A stretch of 36,340 bases of DNA from Clostridia bacterium (GTDB taxonomy: Bacteria; Bacillota; Clostridia; Oscillospirales; CAG-272), in NCBI GenBank assembly GCA_017621755.1, contig JAGASL010000037.1, positions 1 to 36,340 on the forward strand. Reading direction: 5' to 3'. The translations under genes were made by a program, and so were the position numbers. Shown here in pieces: positions 15,567 to 23,880 of this stretch. How positions within the stretch are numbered: position 1 is the first letter of the stretch; every line of letters begins with the position of its first letter. The notes under the pieces were generated by a model. The model worked only from the letters and a program-made list of their open reading frames with translations. It did no database searches and was not told where the DNA came from.

Positions 15567-17273
15567 ATGAAACAGTATCACGTGCTTGATCATGGATTCG
15601 TGTCGGACGGAAAAACCTGTAACGCCGCGGCGATGAGCCGCTTACTTGCTCATATCAAGGAAGAAGCGGAAATTGTTTTCCCGGCCGGCTCTTTTTATTT
15701 TTGCGAGGCTGTACGGGTAGAAGGGCACAAGCACTTGACCATCTCGGGCAGCGCGGGCACCACCATTCTGCTACATTATGACCCGTGCGGTGATTATAAG
15801 AAAAACAGCGGCTTTTTGGTCTGTGTAGGCTGCACCGACCTGGTCATTCGCGGCTTGACCATCCGCGCCTCCGGTGTCACCGGTTGGATGGGCACGGTTA
15901 CCGCCATCAACCGCGAGGAGCGGTATTATGAAGTAAAAATTGATGATATTTTTGCCGTTACAGGGTTAGAGCATCCGGCCGCCGTCAACTCCTGCGACGA
16001 GGAGGAAACGCCTGATTACGCGCTTTCCGGCGTTGTGGAAAGTGGTGAGGTGCCGGTCTTGATCGACGGCAAGAAGTATACACGCTTGTCCGGCATGGCA
16101 TATGAGGTCATCGGTGACCATCTGATCCGTGTGCCCATTCCGGAATGGCAGGGTACACACCGGTTAAGGGTGGGGCATCGTCTGCTCTACCGTATGTCCT
16201 ATTACAGCCCTCCCGTATTCTATTTTTCGCATACGGTCAATGCACTGCTGGAGGATATTGAGATGCCGCACATCGGCGAGATGGGCGTCATCATTGGCGC
16301 ACGCTCTGCCAATTTCACCTTCCGCCGCTTCAACATTCGCGTAGAAAAGGATGAGCCCTATCGCTTTGCCGCCAATAAGGACGGTATTCACATTTGCGGA
16401 TTGATGGGCTACCTGCACGTGTACGATTGCCATTTTTCCGGTCTTGGAGACGATGCGCTGAATATTCACAGCGCGGCCGCCGGCATCAGCGAGATCCTGG
16501 ATGACGGTCGTGTGCGCCTTTCGCACCGCGTAAACAGCGGCGAGCGGCCCCTTCCCGTTGACTGGGCTGAGCCGGGTGATCTGCTGGAGGTATATGACCC
16601 CACCACCCTTGCGTGCAAGGCCAAGCTACGCGTAGGTGAGAAGGAGGGGGACGTTTTCCGCTTCACGGAGATCAAGGGGAGATTTGAAAAGGGTGACGTG
16701 CTGGCCAATACCGCCTATTACGCCGCTACCCACGTCAGCGGCTGCACGGTCAGGAACACCCGTGCGCGCGCCTTCTTGTTCCAGACGCGAAACGTGCTGA
16801 TGGAGAATTGCCATCTGTACGGCTTGTCCCTGCCCGGGGTGATCGTTTCACCGGATATTCGCTACTGGTATGAGGTTGGCCCGTCGGAGAATGTGGTCAT
16901 CCGCCATAATATATTTGAAAAATGCTGCCTGTTTCCGTACATGGCCAATGCCGGCGCTATTGTGATGAAGGCTAGCCATGACGGCGCCATGGGCGATTAC
17001 CCGGCCGGCGTGCATCGCAACGTGCAGATCTATGGCAACACCTTCCGCCATATCGGCAACAGCGCCATTTATCTGACGGCAGCGGCAGGCGGCGAGATCT
17101 ATGATAACCTGTTTGAGGATTGCTGCTATCTGCAGAATCAAGAGCATCTGTTCATGCGGCGTGACGTTGCGCTGCAAAACTGCGAGAGGATCACGATGTG
17201 GGATAACAAAACCTCGCAGGATGAAAAGGACCTCTATTACACCAAGGGGTGCAAAAATATAAAAAAGACGTAA
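15567..17273 (+). CDS. GH110-type alpha-1,3-galactosidase, paralogue 1
   Basis: 568 aa right-handed parallel beta-helix protein. GH110 enzymes remove terminal alpha-1,3-galactose, as in blood group B and linear B epitopes, by inversion. The key pattern is NKDGIH followed 23 residues later by GLGDDALNIH; the Asp...Asp-Asp spacing equals the catalytic set I recall for characterised GH110 (Asp321, Asp344, Asp345). Other shared blocks are VTGLEHPA, YWYEVGPSENVVIR and YGNTFRHIGNSAIY. No signal peptide: the chain opens MKQYHVLDHGFVSDGKT, directly into the helix cap. The ATG at 15567 has AAAGGAG upstream. It is the most divergent of the three tandem copies. GH110 is the best call; another beta-helix glycosidase family is possible. 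Confidence 0.8.
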   Translation: MKQYHVLDHGFVSDGKTCNAAAMSRLLAHIKEEAEIVFPAGSFYFCEAVRVEGHKHLTISGSAGTTILLHYDPCGDYKKNSGFLVCVGCTDLVIRGLTIRASGVTGWMGTVTAINREERYYEVKIDDIFAVTGLEHPAAVNSCDEEETPDYALSGVVESGEVPVLIDGKKYTRLSGMAYEVIGDHLIRVPIPEWQGTHRLRVGHRLLYRMSYYSPPVFYFSHTVNALLEDIEMPHIGEMGVIIGARSANFTFRRFNIRVEKDEPYRFAANKDGIHICGLMGYLHVYDCHFSGLGDDALNIHSAAAGISEILDDGRVRLSHRVNSGERPLPVDWAEPGDLLEVYDPTTLACKAKLRVGEKEGDVFRFTEIKGRFEKGDVLANTAYYAATHVSGCTVRNTRARAFLFQTRNVLMENCHLYGLSLPGVIVSPDIRYWYEVGPSENVVIRHNIFEKCCLFPYMANAGAIVMKASHDGAMGDYPAGVHRNVQIYGNTFRHIGNSAIYLTAAAGGEIYDNLFEDCCYLQNQEHLFMRRDVALQNCERITMWDNKTSQDEKDLYYTKGCKNIKKT

Positions 17274-17287
17274 AAGGAGGATCCCGT

Positions 17288-18994
17288 ATGAAGTATGTAG
17301 TAACCAAATACGGTATCGTAGGCGACGGCAAGACCTCGAATAGCGAGGCGCTGTCTAAGCTCATCAATGAAGTGCCGGATGGCAGCACCATCTTTTTCCC
17401 GGCAGGTGTATATTACACCGATCAGCTGATCCGCGTTAACGGCAAGAAGAAGCTGACCATAGAGGGCGAGGATGCCACGCTGATGACCCACTTCGGCCCC
17501 TGCGGCGACCCGAAGGAAAATAATAATATGTTTGCCTTCAACGGCTGTGATGACCTGGTCATCCGCGATTTCATCATGACCACCGATAACCCCATTGGCT
17601 GGTCGGGCGTTGTGATTGCCGTGAACAATGACGAGCATTATTATGACGTTCGCATCTACAGCCAGTTCCCGGTTACCGGCCTTGAGCATCCCGTAGCGCT
17701 CAACTCCTGCGATGCAGACGGCACGCCGGACTACGTGTTCAACGGCGGCTCTTGGCTGGATGAAAAGAAGGTTATGGTAGACGGGGAAGAGAAGACCCGT
17801 CTGCGCAGCATGAACTACGATGTGATCGGCGATCATATCGTTCGCTTCTACGTAGAGCCTAACCACAACCTTAAGCCCCTGAAGGTTGGCGAGCAGATGG
17901 TCTACCGCTTTATCGTATACGGCAATACCCATCTCGGCTTCTCGAACTGCAATCGCGTTCTGCTGAAGAACATCGAGAACTATCGCTGCAGCAGCATGGG
18001 CACCGTTATTTCGCCCCGCTGCTCGGATTTCACCTTCGACCATTACAATATTCAGGTAAAGCCCGGCTCGCAGGAGCTGTATGCCGCCAATGCTGACGGT
18101 ATTCACATCCTTGGCTTGACCGGCACGCTGCGCTTTAAGCACTGTAAGTTTGACGGCCTGGGCGACGACGTGCTGAATATTCACGGCACCGCTGGCGAGA
18201 TCACCGCGATCAATGAGGATGGCAGCATGAAGCTCGAGCATCGCCATCGCAGCGGCTTCTCGCCCCTGCAGCAGAACTGGGCTATTCCCGGTGACGTGGT
18301 GCAGGTATACGACTCCAAGACCTTTGCCCACAAGGGCACCTTCACGGTTGGCAGCTACCAGGATGGCGTGACCACCATCACCGCCTCTACCGGTACCTTT
18401 GAGGTGGGGGATGCGCTGGCCAACAAGGTCTACTACGCCGCCACCAAGATCACCGACTGCGTGATCAAGAACACCCGTGCACGCGCCCTGCTGCTGCAGA
18501 CGCACAATATCACGGTAGAGGATTGCTATTTCTTCGGTCTCTCGCTGCCCGGCGTTCTCCTCTCACCTGATATCCGCTACTGGTATGAGGTAGGCCCGAC
18601 CTCGCACACCCTTATCAAGAATAACGTCTTTGAGAAGTGCGCGATCATCAAGGCTCGCCAGAACCGCGGCGCGATCTCGGTGCTCTGCGCGCACGATATC
18701 GACCCCAACGATCTGAACAAGGCCGGCGTGCATGAGGATATGAAGATTATCGGCAACACCTTCCGCAATACCGGTAACAGCGCGATCTACGTATCGGCTA
18801 CCGATGGGGTAGAGGTAAGAGACAACCTGTTTGAAAACTGCTGCTCGAACCGCTACAACCCGCGCGCCTATGACGTGCGCCACGATATCGTTACGCATAA
18901 CTGCAGCAATATCGTCATTAGCGGCAACCGCACCACGCAGAAGGAAAAGAACCTTTTCTACGCCATCAAGAGCAAGAATATCACTAAGCAGTAA
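17288..18994 (+). CDS. GH110-type alpha-1,3-galactosidase, paralogue 2
   Basis: 568 aa, same architecture as its neighbours, with DGIH and, 23 residues on, GLGDDVLNIHG. The start ATG has AAAGGAGG upstream and lies 14 nt after the previous stop. It is clearly closest to paralogue 3 by eye: GLEHPVALNSCDA, RSMNYDVIGDHIVRFYV and YWYEVGP are nearly the same in both. Codon choice looks more regular (many GGC, GAC, ATC codons) than in paralogue 1, as if highly expressed. No signal peptide is seen. The likely substrate is an imported alpha-1,3-galactosyl oligosaccharide; whether the three copies differ in linkage or acceptor cannot be read from the sequence. Confidence 0.82.
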   Translation: MKYVVTKYGIVGDGKTSNSEALSKLINEVPDGSTIFFPAGVYYTDQLIRVNGKKKLTIEGEDATLMTHFGPCGDPKENNNMFAFNGCDDLVIRDFIMTTDNPIGWSGVVIAVNNDEHYYDVRIYSQFPVTGLEHPVALNSCDADGTPDYVFNGGSWLDEKKVMVDGEEKTRLRSMNYDVIGDHIVRFYVEPNHNLKPLKVGEQMVYRFIVYGNTHLGFSNCNRVLLKNIENYRCSSMGTVISPRCSDFTFDHYNIQVKPGSQELYAANADGIHILGLTGTLRFKHCKFDGLGDDVLNIHGTAGEITAINEDGSMKLEHRHRSGFSPLQQNWAIPGDVVQVYDSKTFAHKGTFTVGSYQDGVTTITASTGTFEVGDALANKVYYAATKITDCVIKNTRARALLLQTHNITVEDCYFFGLSLPGVLLSPDIRYWYEVGPTSHTLIKNNVFEKCAIIKARQNRGAISVLCAHDIDPNDLNKAGVHEDMKIIGNTFRNTGNSAIYVSATDGVEVRDNLFENCCSNRYNPRAYDVRHDIVTHNCSNIVISGNRTTQKEKNLFYAIKSKNITKQ

Positions 18995-18996
18995 TT

Positions 18997-20706
18997 ATGA
19001 AAACATATATCGTAACAGATTACGGTCTCACCGCTGACGGTGTGACCTGCAACAGCGCCGCCATGGCGGCGCTGCTTGCCAATATCTATGAGAATGCCGA
19101 GATCGTGTTTCCGGCCGGCCGCTACTATTTTTCCAAGCAGGTTGATTTCTTAGATAAAAAGAATATCACCCTGCGCGGCGAGGGCGGGGCGGTGCTGATC
19201 TCGCACTTCGGCCCTGCAGGCGACCCGAAGGATAATAACAATCTCTGGCACTTTAACCGGGTGCAGGACGTTAACATCGTAGATTTCACCGTCACGACCG
19301 ATGCGCCGATCGGCTGGGCGGGCGTGGTGATCGACGTGAATGCAGCGCAGCACTATTATGATGTACGCCTGTATGACGAGTTTCCGGTCACTGGTCTTGA
19401 GCACCCCGTGGCGCTCAACTCCTGCGATGCGGAGGGCACGCCGGACTATATCTATGGCGGCGGTATCTGGCTGGATTCTAAGACCGTTACGATCGACGGG
19501 AAGGAGCATACCCGCCTGCGCAGCATGGATTATGATGTGATCGGCGACCATATCGTTCGCTTCTACGTCCCGGAAACGCACGATCTCTCTTGTCTGCCGG
19601 TTGGTGAGCAAATGTGCTACCGCTTTATTGTCTACGGCAGCACCGATTTCCTCTTCTTCAATGCCGAGCGTGTGCTTTTGAAGAATATTGAGATCGAGCG
19701 CTCCTCCAGCTGCGGCGCGTGGATCGGCCCGCGCAGCGCGGATTTCACCTTTGATAATTTTAACATCCGCCTTCGCAAGGATACTAAGGCGCTTTACGCC
19801 GGCAATGCCGATGGTATTCATATCGCAGGCCTGACCGGGTACCTGCATATGTATAACTGCCATTTCAACGGCCTTGGCGACGATACGCTGAATATTCACG
19901 GCCAGGCTGGTGAGATTACCGAGATCCGCGAGGATGGCAGTATGAAGCTGCAGCATCGCTTCCGTAATGGCCTGTCTCCGCTGCGTGACCAATGGGCACG
20001 AGCCGGCGACGTGATCGAGGTCTATGACCCTGAAACCTTCGTTTGCAAGGGCAAGCTGACGCTTGCCTCGTATCAGGATGGAGAGGTGACCGTGTCTGCC
20101 ACGGCGGGTGAATATGCCGTGGGCGATGCCATTGCCAATACCGCCTTCTTTGCCGCTACGCATTTGCGCGGCTGCGAGGCGCGCAATACGCGCGCGCGCG
20201 GCTTCCTGCTGCAGACACATAATATTCTGGTAGAGGATTGCCACGTTTGGGGCATGTCCTTGCCGTCTATCATCATCTCGCCGGATATCAAGGTATGGTT
20301 TGAGGTAGGCCCGTCGGAAAACGTGATCATCCGCAACAACGTGTTTGAAAAGTGCGCCTTTATCAAGAGCGCTGCCAATCTTGGCGCGATCGTGGTCAAG
20401 GGCTGCCATGATGCCGGGGCAGACGATTATCCGGCCGGCGTGCATCGCAACGTGCAGATCTACGGTAACACCTTCCGCGGTATGGGCAACAGCGGCATTT
20501 ACGTTTCGGCAACCGACGGCGTTCGCATTGAGGACAACGTTTTTGAAAATTGCAGCATCGATCGGTTTAACCGCCGTAAAAAGAGCCCGCGCTACGACGT
20601 TGTAACGCGTAATTGTGACAACGTGATCGTGCGTGGTAACAAGACCACAAAGGAGAAAAAGTACCTCTTTTATCCCAAGGGCTGTAAAAACGTAACCGAA
20701 AAGTAA
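18997..20706 (+). CDS. GH110-type alpha-1,3-galactosidase, paralogue 3
   Basis: 569 aa beta-helix enzyme with the same NADGIH...GLGDDTLNIHG catalytic pattern. It begins only 2 nt after the stop of paralogue 2 and has no recognisable Shine-Dalgarno, so translation probably depends on coupling to the upstream gene. It shares an identical 32-nt stretch with paralogue 1 (20431-20462 versus 17001-17032) although paralogue 2 differs there. One change of note is KVWFEVGP for RYWYEVGP in the other two, next to the predicted active-site region. No signal peptide is seen. Confidence 0.82.
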   Translation: MKTYIVTDYGLTADGVTCNSAAMAALLANIYENAEIVFPAGRYYFSKQVDFLDKKNITLRGEGGAVLISHFGPAGDPKDNNNLWHFNRVQDVNIVDFTVTTDAPIGWAGVVIDVNAAQHYYDVRLYDEFPVTGLEHPVALNSCDAEGTPDYIYGGGIWLDSKTVTIDGKEHTRLRSMDYDVIGDHIVRFYVPETHDLSCLPVGEQMCYRFIVYGSTDFLFFNAERVLLKNIEIERSSSCGAWIGPRSADFTFDNFNIRLRKDTKALYAGNADGIHIAGLTGYLHMYNCHFNGLGDDTLNIHGQAGEITEIREDGSMKLQHRFRNGLSPLRDQWARAGDVIEVYDPETFVCKGKLTLASYQDGEVTVSATAGEYAVGDAIANTAFFAATHLRGCEARNTRARGFLLQTHNILVEDCHVWGMSLPSIIISPDIKVWFEVGPSENVIIRNNVFEKCAFIKSAANLGAIVVKGCHDAGADDYPAGVHRNVQIYGNTFRGMGNSGIYVSATDGVRIEDNVFENCSIDRFNRRKKSPRYDVVTRNCDNVIVRGNKTTKEKKYLFYPKGCKNVTEK

Positions 20707-20714
20707 TAGGCGAA

Positions 20715-20742
20715 GGGGCAGTACAATGGTGCTGCCCCCTTT
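20715..20742 (+). terminator. Probable terminator of the GH110 operon
   Basis: Stem GGGGCAG (20715-20721) with CTGCCCC (20732-20738), 10-nt loop, then a short T-run (CTTTTG). The U-tract is weak. Confidence 0.6.
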
Positions 20743-20768
20743 TGCTCCGGTAAAATGAGAAAATCCTC

Positions 20769-20797
20769 TTTACAAATGCGCAGCCTTGTGTTAAAAT
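20769..20797 (+). promoter_or_regulatory. Promoter of asnA
   Basis: TTTACA (20769-20774), 17-bp spacer, TAAAAT (20792-20797). Confidence 0.6.
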
Positions 20798-20828
20798 ATT
20801 AGTATATTTTTTGAAAAGGGGTGTTCCT

Positions 20829-21830
20829 ATGCATCTGCAAATTCCAGAAGGCTACCGCTCGCTGCTGACCCTGCGACAGACAGAGCAGGCCATCAAAAAG
20901 GTAAAGGACTTTTTTGAAAGAGATCTGGCCATTGAACTGAATCTAACCCGTGTTTCCGCCCCCGTGTTTGTGGAAAGCACCAGCGGCCTGAATGATGATC
21001 TTAACGGTGTAGAGCGCCCTGTTCACTTTGACCTGTTGACGGGTGAGGAGCTGGAGATCGTGCATTCGCTGGCGAAATGGAAGCGCGCCGCCCTCAAGAC
21101 CTACGGCTTTGAGGTAGGTGAGGGGCTGTATACCGATATGAATGCCATTCGCCGCGATGAGGATCCAGATAATATCCACTCTATGTACGTCGACCAGTGG
21201 GACTGGGAGGTCATTATCGATAAAAAGGATCGCACGCGAGAGCTGCTGCACGAGGTGGTGCGCAATATCTATTCTGCCCTGCGGCATACCGAAAACTATA
21301 TCGTCAAGGAATACAGCTTTATTGATAAGCTGCTGCCAAAGGAGATCACCTTTGTCACTGCGCAGGAGCTGGAGGACGAGTTCCCTGAGCTGAGCGGTAA
21401 GGAGCGTGAATACCAGGCTGCACGCCGCTACGGCGCCGTGTTTCTTGAGGGCATTGGCGGCGCGCTGAAGAGCGGCAAGCCGCACGATGGCCGCGCGCCG
21501 GACTATGACGATTGGTCACTCAACGGTGATATTATCGTATACTACCCCGTGCTGGATATCGCGCTGGAGCTTTCTTCTATGGGTATCCGCGTAGATGAAG
21601 AGGCTATGCGCCGCCAGCTGGCTATCCGCGGCTGTGAAAAGCGGGCAGAGCTGCCCTTCCACCGCGCCCTGTTGGCCGGCGAGCTGCCGTACACCATCGG
21701 CGGCGGCATCGGGCAATCCCGCCTTTGCATGTTCTTTTTGCGCAAGGCGCACATTGGTGAGGTGCAGTCCTCCTATTGGTCGCCTGAGCTGCATAAAGCC
21801 TGCGCTGAAAACGGCATTAACCTTTTATAA
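20829..21830 (+). CDS. asnA: Aspartate-ammonia ligase (asparagine synthetase A)
   Basis: 333 aa, the family length. AsnA makes asparagine from aspartate and ammonia, releasing AMP and pyrophosphate, in the class II aminoacyl-tRNA-synthetase fold. Conserved blocks: [41 protein letters not shown] and the C-terminal [21 protein letters not shown]. The ATG at 20829 has AAGGGGTG upstream; an in-frame start 18 nt earlier precedes that site. It is a single-gene unit with its own promoter and a strong terminator, and is a housekeeping gene unrelated to its neighbours. Confidence 0.97.
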   Translation: MHLQIPEGYRSLLTLRQTEQAIKKVKDFFERDLAIELNLTRVSAPVFVESTSGLNDDLNGVERPVHFDLLTGEELEIVHSLAKWKRAALKTYGFEVGEGLYTDMNAIRRDEDPDNIHSMYVDQWDWEVIIDKKDRTRELLHEVVRNIYSALRHTENYIVKEYSFIDKLLPKEITFVTAQELEDEFPELSGKEREYQAARRYGAVFLEGIGGALKSGKPHDGRAPDYDDWSLNGDIIVYYPVLDIALELSSMGIRVDEEAMRRQLAIRGCEKRAELPFHRALLAGELPYTIGGGIGQSRLCMFFLRKAHIGEVQSSYWSPELHKACAENGINLL

Positions 21831-21835
21831 AAGCG

Positions 21836-21864
21836 ATCCCCGCGCTACGCGCGGGGATTTTTTT
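21836..21864 (+). terminator. Intrinsic terminator of asnA
   Basis: Stem ATCCCCGCGC (21836-21845) with GCGCGGGGAT (21849-21858), 3-nt loop, seven Ts. Confidence 0.94.
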
Positions 21865-21876
21865 GCCTTTTTCAAA

Positions 21877-21895
21877 ATAGGAAAAGTTTTCCTAT
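21877..21895. promoter_or_regulatory. 19-bp perfect palindrome, candidate operator
   Basis: ATAGGAAAAGTTTTCCTAT is a perfect inverted repeat about one central base. It ends 6 bp before the -35 of the DUF3440/ParB promoter. It has no U-tract of its own, so it looks like a protein binding site rather than a terminator. Confidence 0.6.
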
Positions 21896-21901
21896 AATCT
21901 G

Positions 21902-21930
21902 TTGAAAATGGTCGAAAGACATGGTATAAT
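21902..21930 (+). promoter_or_regulatory. Promoter of the DUF3440/ParB pair
   Basis: TTGAAA (21902-21907), 17-bp spacer, TATAAT (21925-21930). It is a strong, near-consensus promoter. Confidence 0.75.
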
Positions 21931-21959
21931 AGTGTAAAAATAGGCTATAAGGAGTGCAT

Positions 21960-23288
21960 ATGTATCGCCATTATCTGCAGCAAAGTGTATATGACGCATT
22001 TATAGAACGTATGCACTATATATTTGCCGAGTTTGATAATATTTTCGTTTCCTTTTCCGGCGGTAAGGATAGCGGTCTTTTGCTGAATATGGTGTTAGAT
22101 TTTCGTGACCGGTATTACCCGGATCGGGTGTTGGGGGTCTACCATCAGGATTTTGAGGCGCAGTACCAGGCCACCACCGAATACGTGGAACGAACCTTTG
22201 CCAGCTTAGAGGGGCGTGCCGAGCGGTATTGGGTCTGCCTGCCGATGGCCACGCGCACCGCGCTTAGCAGCTATGAAATGTTTTGGTACCCGTGGGATGA
22301 TACCAAGGAGGAGCTTTGGGTGCGCCCTATGCCCAAGCACCCGTACGTGATCAACCTGCAAAACAATCCGATCACCACTTACCGCTACCGCATGCATCAA
22401 GAGGATCTGGCCAAGCAGTTTGGTCGCTGGTACCGTATCTCGCACGGCAATAAAAAAACGGTCTGCCTGCTTGGTGTGCGTGCTGATGAATCGCTTTCCC
22501 GGTATAGCTCCTTCCTCAATAAGAAATATGGCTACGAGGGCAAGTGCTGGATCAGCCGCCATTTTAAGAACACCTGGACCGCCTCGCCCCTATACGACTG
22601 GACAACGAACGACGTATGGCACGCCAACTTTTTGCACGGCTATGATTATAACCGCTTGTATGATTTGTATTATATGGCCGGTGTAAAGCCGGCTGATATG
22701 CGCGTGGCCTCCCCCTTTAATGACCACGCCAAGGAAAGCCTAAATCTTTATCGTGTGCTGGACCCCGCTATGTGGACACGGCTGATCGGCCGTGTGCGCG
22801 GGGCAAACTTTGCGGCGATCTATGGTAAGACCAAGGCCATGGGCTACCGCAATCTGACCCTGCCGCAGGGGCACACCTGGGAATCCTATACCAAGTTCCT
22901 GCTGGCTACCCTGCCGGCGCGGCAGCGCAACGCCTATATTCGTAAATTCAAGACGTCGATCGATTTCTGGCATAACACCGGCGGCGGCTTAGAGGAGCGC
23001 GTGATTGAGGAGCTGATCGCCCGCGGCTACGATATCCGCCGCAACGGTGTTTCCAATTACACCGTGCTTAAGTGCAGCCGGGTTATTTTCGTGGGCAAGA
23101 TTCCCGACCATACCGATGATATTAAGTCCTCAAAGGATATCCCCAGCTGGAAGCGGATGTGCTATTGCATCCTGAAAAACGACCATACCTGCCGCTTTAT
23201 GGGATTTAGTCTGACGCGCGAGCAGCAGCGCCGCATAAACGTCCTGCAGCGGAAATACAGTAAGGTAGGAGAAGATGATGAGCTATAA
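21960..23288 (+). CDS. PAPS-reductase-fold protein, DUF3440 (IbrA-like)
   Basis: 442 aa. The N-terminal PP-loop, VSFSGGKDSG (residues 30-39), and the following domain to about residue 240 belong to the phosphoadenosine-phosphosulfate reductase/ATP-pyrophosphatase fold, which activates a substrate by adenylation. The C-terminal half (ASPFNDHAKESLNLYRVLDP, NLTLPQGHTWESYTKFLL, SWKRMCYCILKNDHTCRFMGFS) is the DUF3440 region found in E. coli IbrA. The ATG at 21960 has AAGGAG upstream; an in-frame GTG six nt earlier overlaps that site. It overlaps the ParB-like gene, as in the IbrA/IbrB pair. It lacks the context of sulfate assimilation, so it is not a normal CysH. Biochemical function is unknown. 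Confidence 0.88.
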   Translation: MYRHYLQQSVYDAFIERMHYIFAEFDNIFVSFSGGKDSGLLLNMVLDFRDRYYPDRVLGVYHQDFEAQYQATTEYVERTFASLEGRAERYWVCLPMATRTALSSYEMFWYPWDDTKEELWVRPMPKHPYVINLQNNPITTYRYRMHQEDLAKQFGRWYRISHGNKKTVCLLGVRADESLSRYSSFLNKKYGYEGKCWISRHFKNTWTASPLYDWTTNDVWHANFLHGYDYNRLYDLYYMAGVKPADMRVASPFNDHAKESLNLYRVLDPAMWTRLIGRVRGANFAAIYGKTKAMGYRNLTLPQGHTWESYTKFLLATLPARQRNAYIRKFKTSIDFWHNTGGGLEERVIEELIARGYDIRRNGVSNYTVLKCSRVIFVGKIPDHTDDIKSSKDIPSWKRMCYCILKNDHTCRFMGFSLTREQQRRINVLQRKYSKVGEDDEL

Positions 23289-23880
23289 AAGCCCTGTATA
23301 TAACGTGATTGCGGTTCCGATCGAAAAGATCGTACCCAATACCTATAACCCCAATGCGGTAGCCCCGCCGGAAATGAAGCTGCTGTATGACAGCATTAAG
23401 GAGGATGGGTATACCATGCCCATCGTTTGCTATCATGTAGAGAGCAAGGATCTTTACGTCATTGTCGATGGCTTTCACCGCTATCGCGTGATGATAGATT
23501 ACCCGGATATCTATCGGCGAGAGGGAGGCATGCTGCCCGTCAGCGTGATTGATAAGCCGCTTGACCATCGTATGGCCAGCACCATTCGCCACAACCGCGC
23601 ACGCGGCTCGCACAACGTGGATCTGATGAGCAATATCATCAAGGAGCTGCATGAATTAGGGCGCTCAGACACCTGGATCTCTAAGCATTTGGGCATGGAT
23701 AAGGATGAGATACTGCGCTTAAAGCAGATCACCGGCCTTACGGCACTGTTCAAGGATATGGAGTTTGGCCAGGCCTGGGAGCCGGCTGTTGATGAATTCG
23801 ATTTAGACGAGGCAAAGGCGGTGCCTGCCATGGCAGAGGAGGAAAGCAGCGAGGAGGACCGTGTGCTGCTGGAGGTTTGA
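23278..23880 (+). CDS. ParB/sulfiredoxin-fold protein (IbrB-like)
   Basis: 200 aa. The N-terminal domain has ParB/Srx signatures: IVPNTYNPN (18-26), VDGFHRYRVM (63-72, the GxxRxxA-like motif) and TIRHNRARGSHN (102-113, the ParB box with the basic patch that binds nucleotide). A helix-turn-helix-like segment follows (about 128-150; SDTWISKHLGMDKDEILRLKQ). The tail is acidic (EEESSEEDR). Two in-frame ATGs exist at 23275 and 23278; the second is better spaced from AGGAG. It overlaps the DUF3440 gene by 11 nt, so the two are translationally coupled. It is not a chromosome-partition ParB: ParA is absent and the C-terminal dimer domain is missing. Confidence 0.87.
   Translation: MSYKSPVYNVIAVPIEKIVPNTYNPNAVAPPEMKLLYDSIKEDGYTMPIVCYHVESKDLYVIVDGFHRYRVMIDYPDIYRREGGMLPVSVIDKPLDHRMASTIRHNRARGSHNVDLMSNIIKELHELGRSDTWISKHLGMDKDEILRLKQITGLTALFKDMEFGQAWEPAVDEFDLDEAKAVPAMAEEESSEEDRVLLEV

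Noticed and set aside
17237..20445. Two minus-strand open frames of more than 420 codons opposite the GH110 genes
   Set aside because: They mirror the regular codon use of the sense genes, resemble each other only because the sense genes are paralogues, and lack starts with ribosome sites.
23278..23880. Chromosome-partition ParB
   Set aside because: No ParA neighbour, short length, acidic tail in place of the dimer domain, and coupling to DUF3440 point to the IbrB type.
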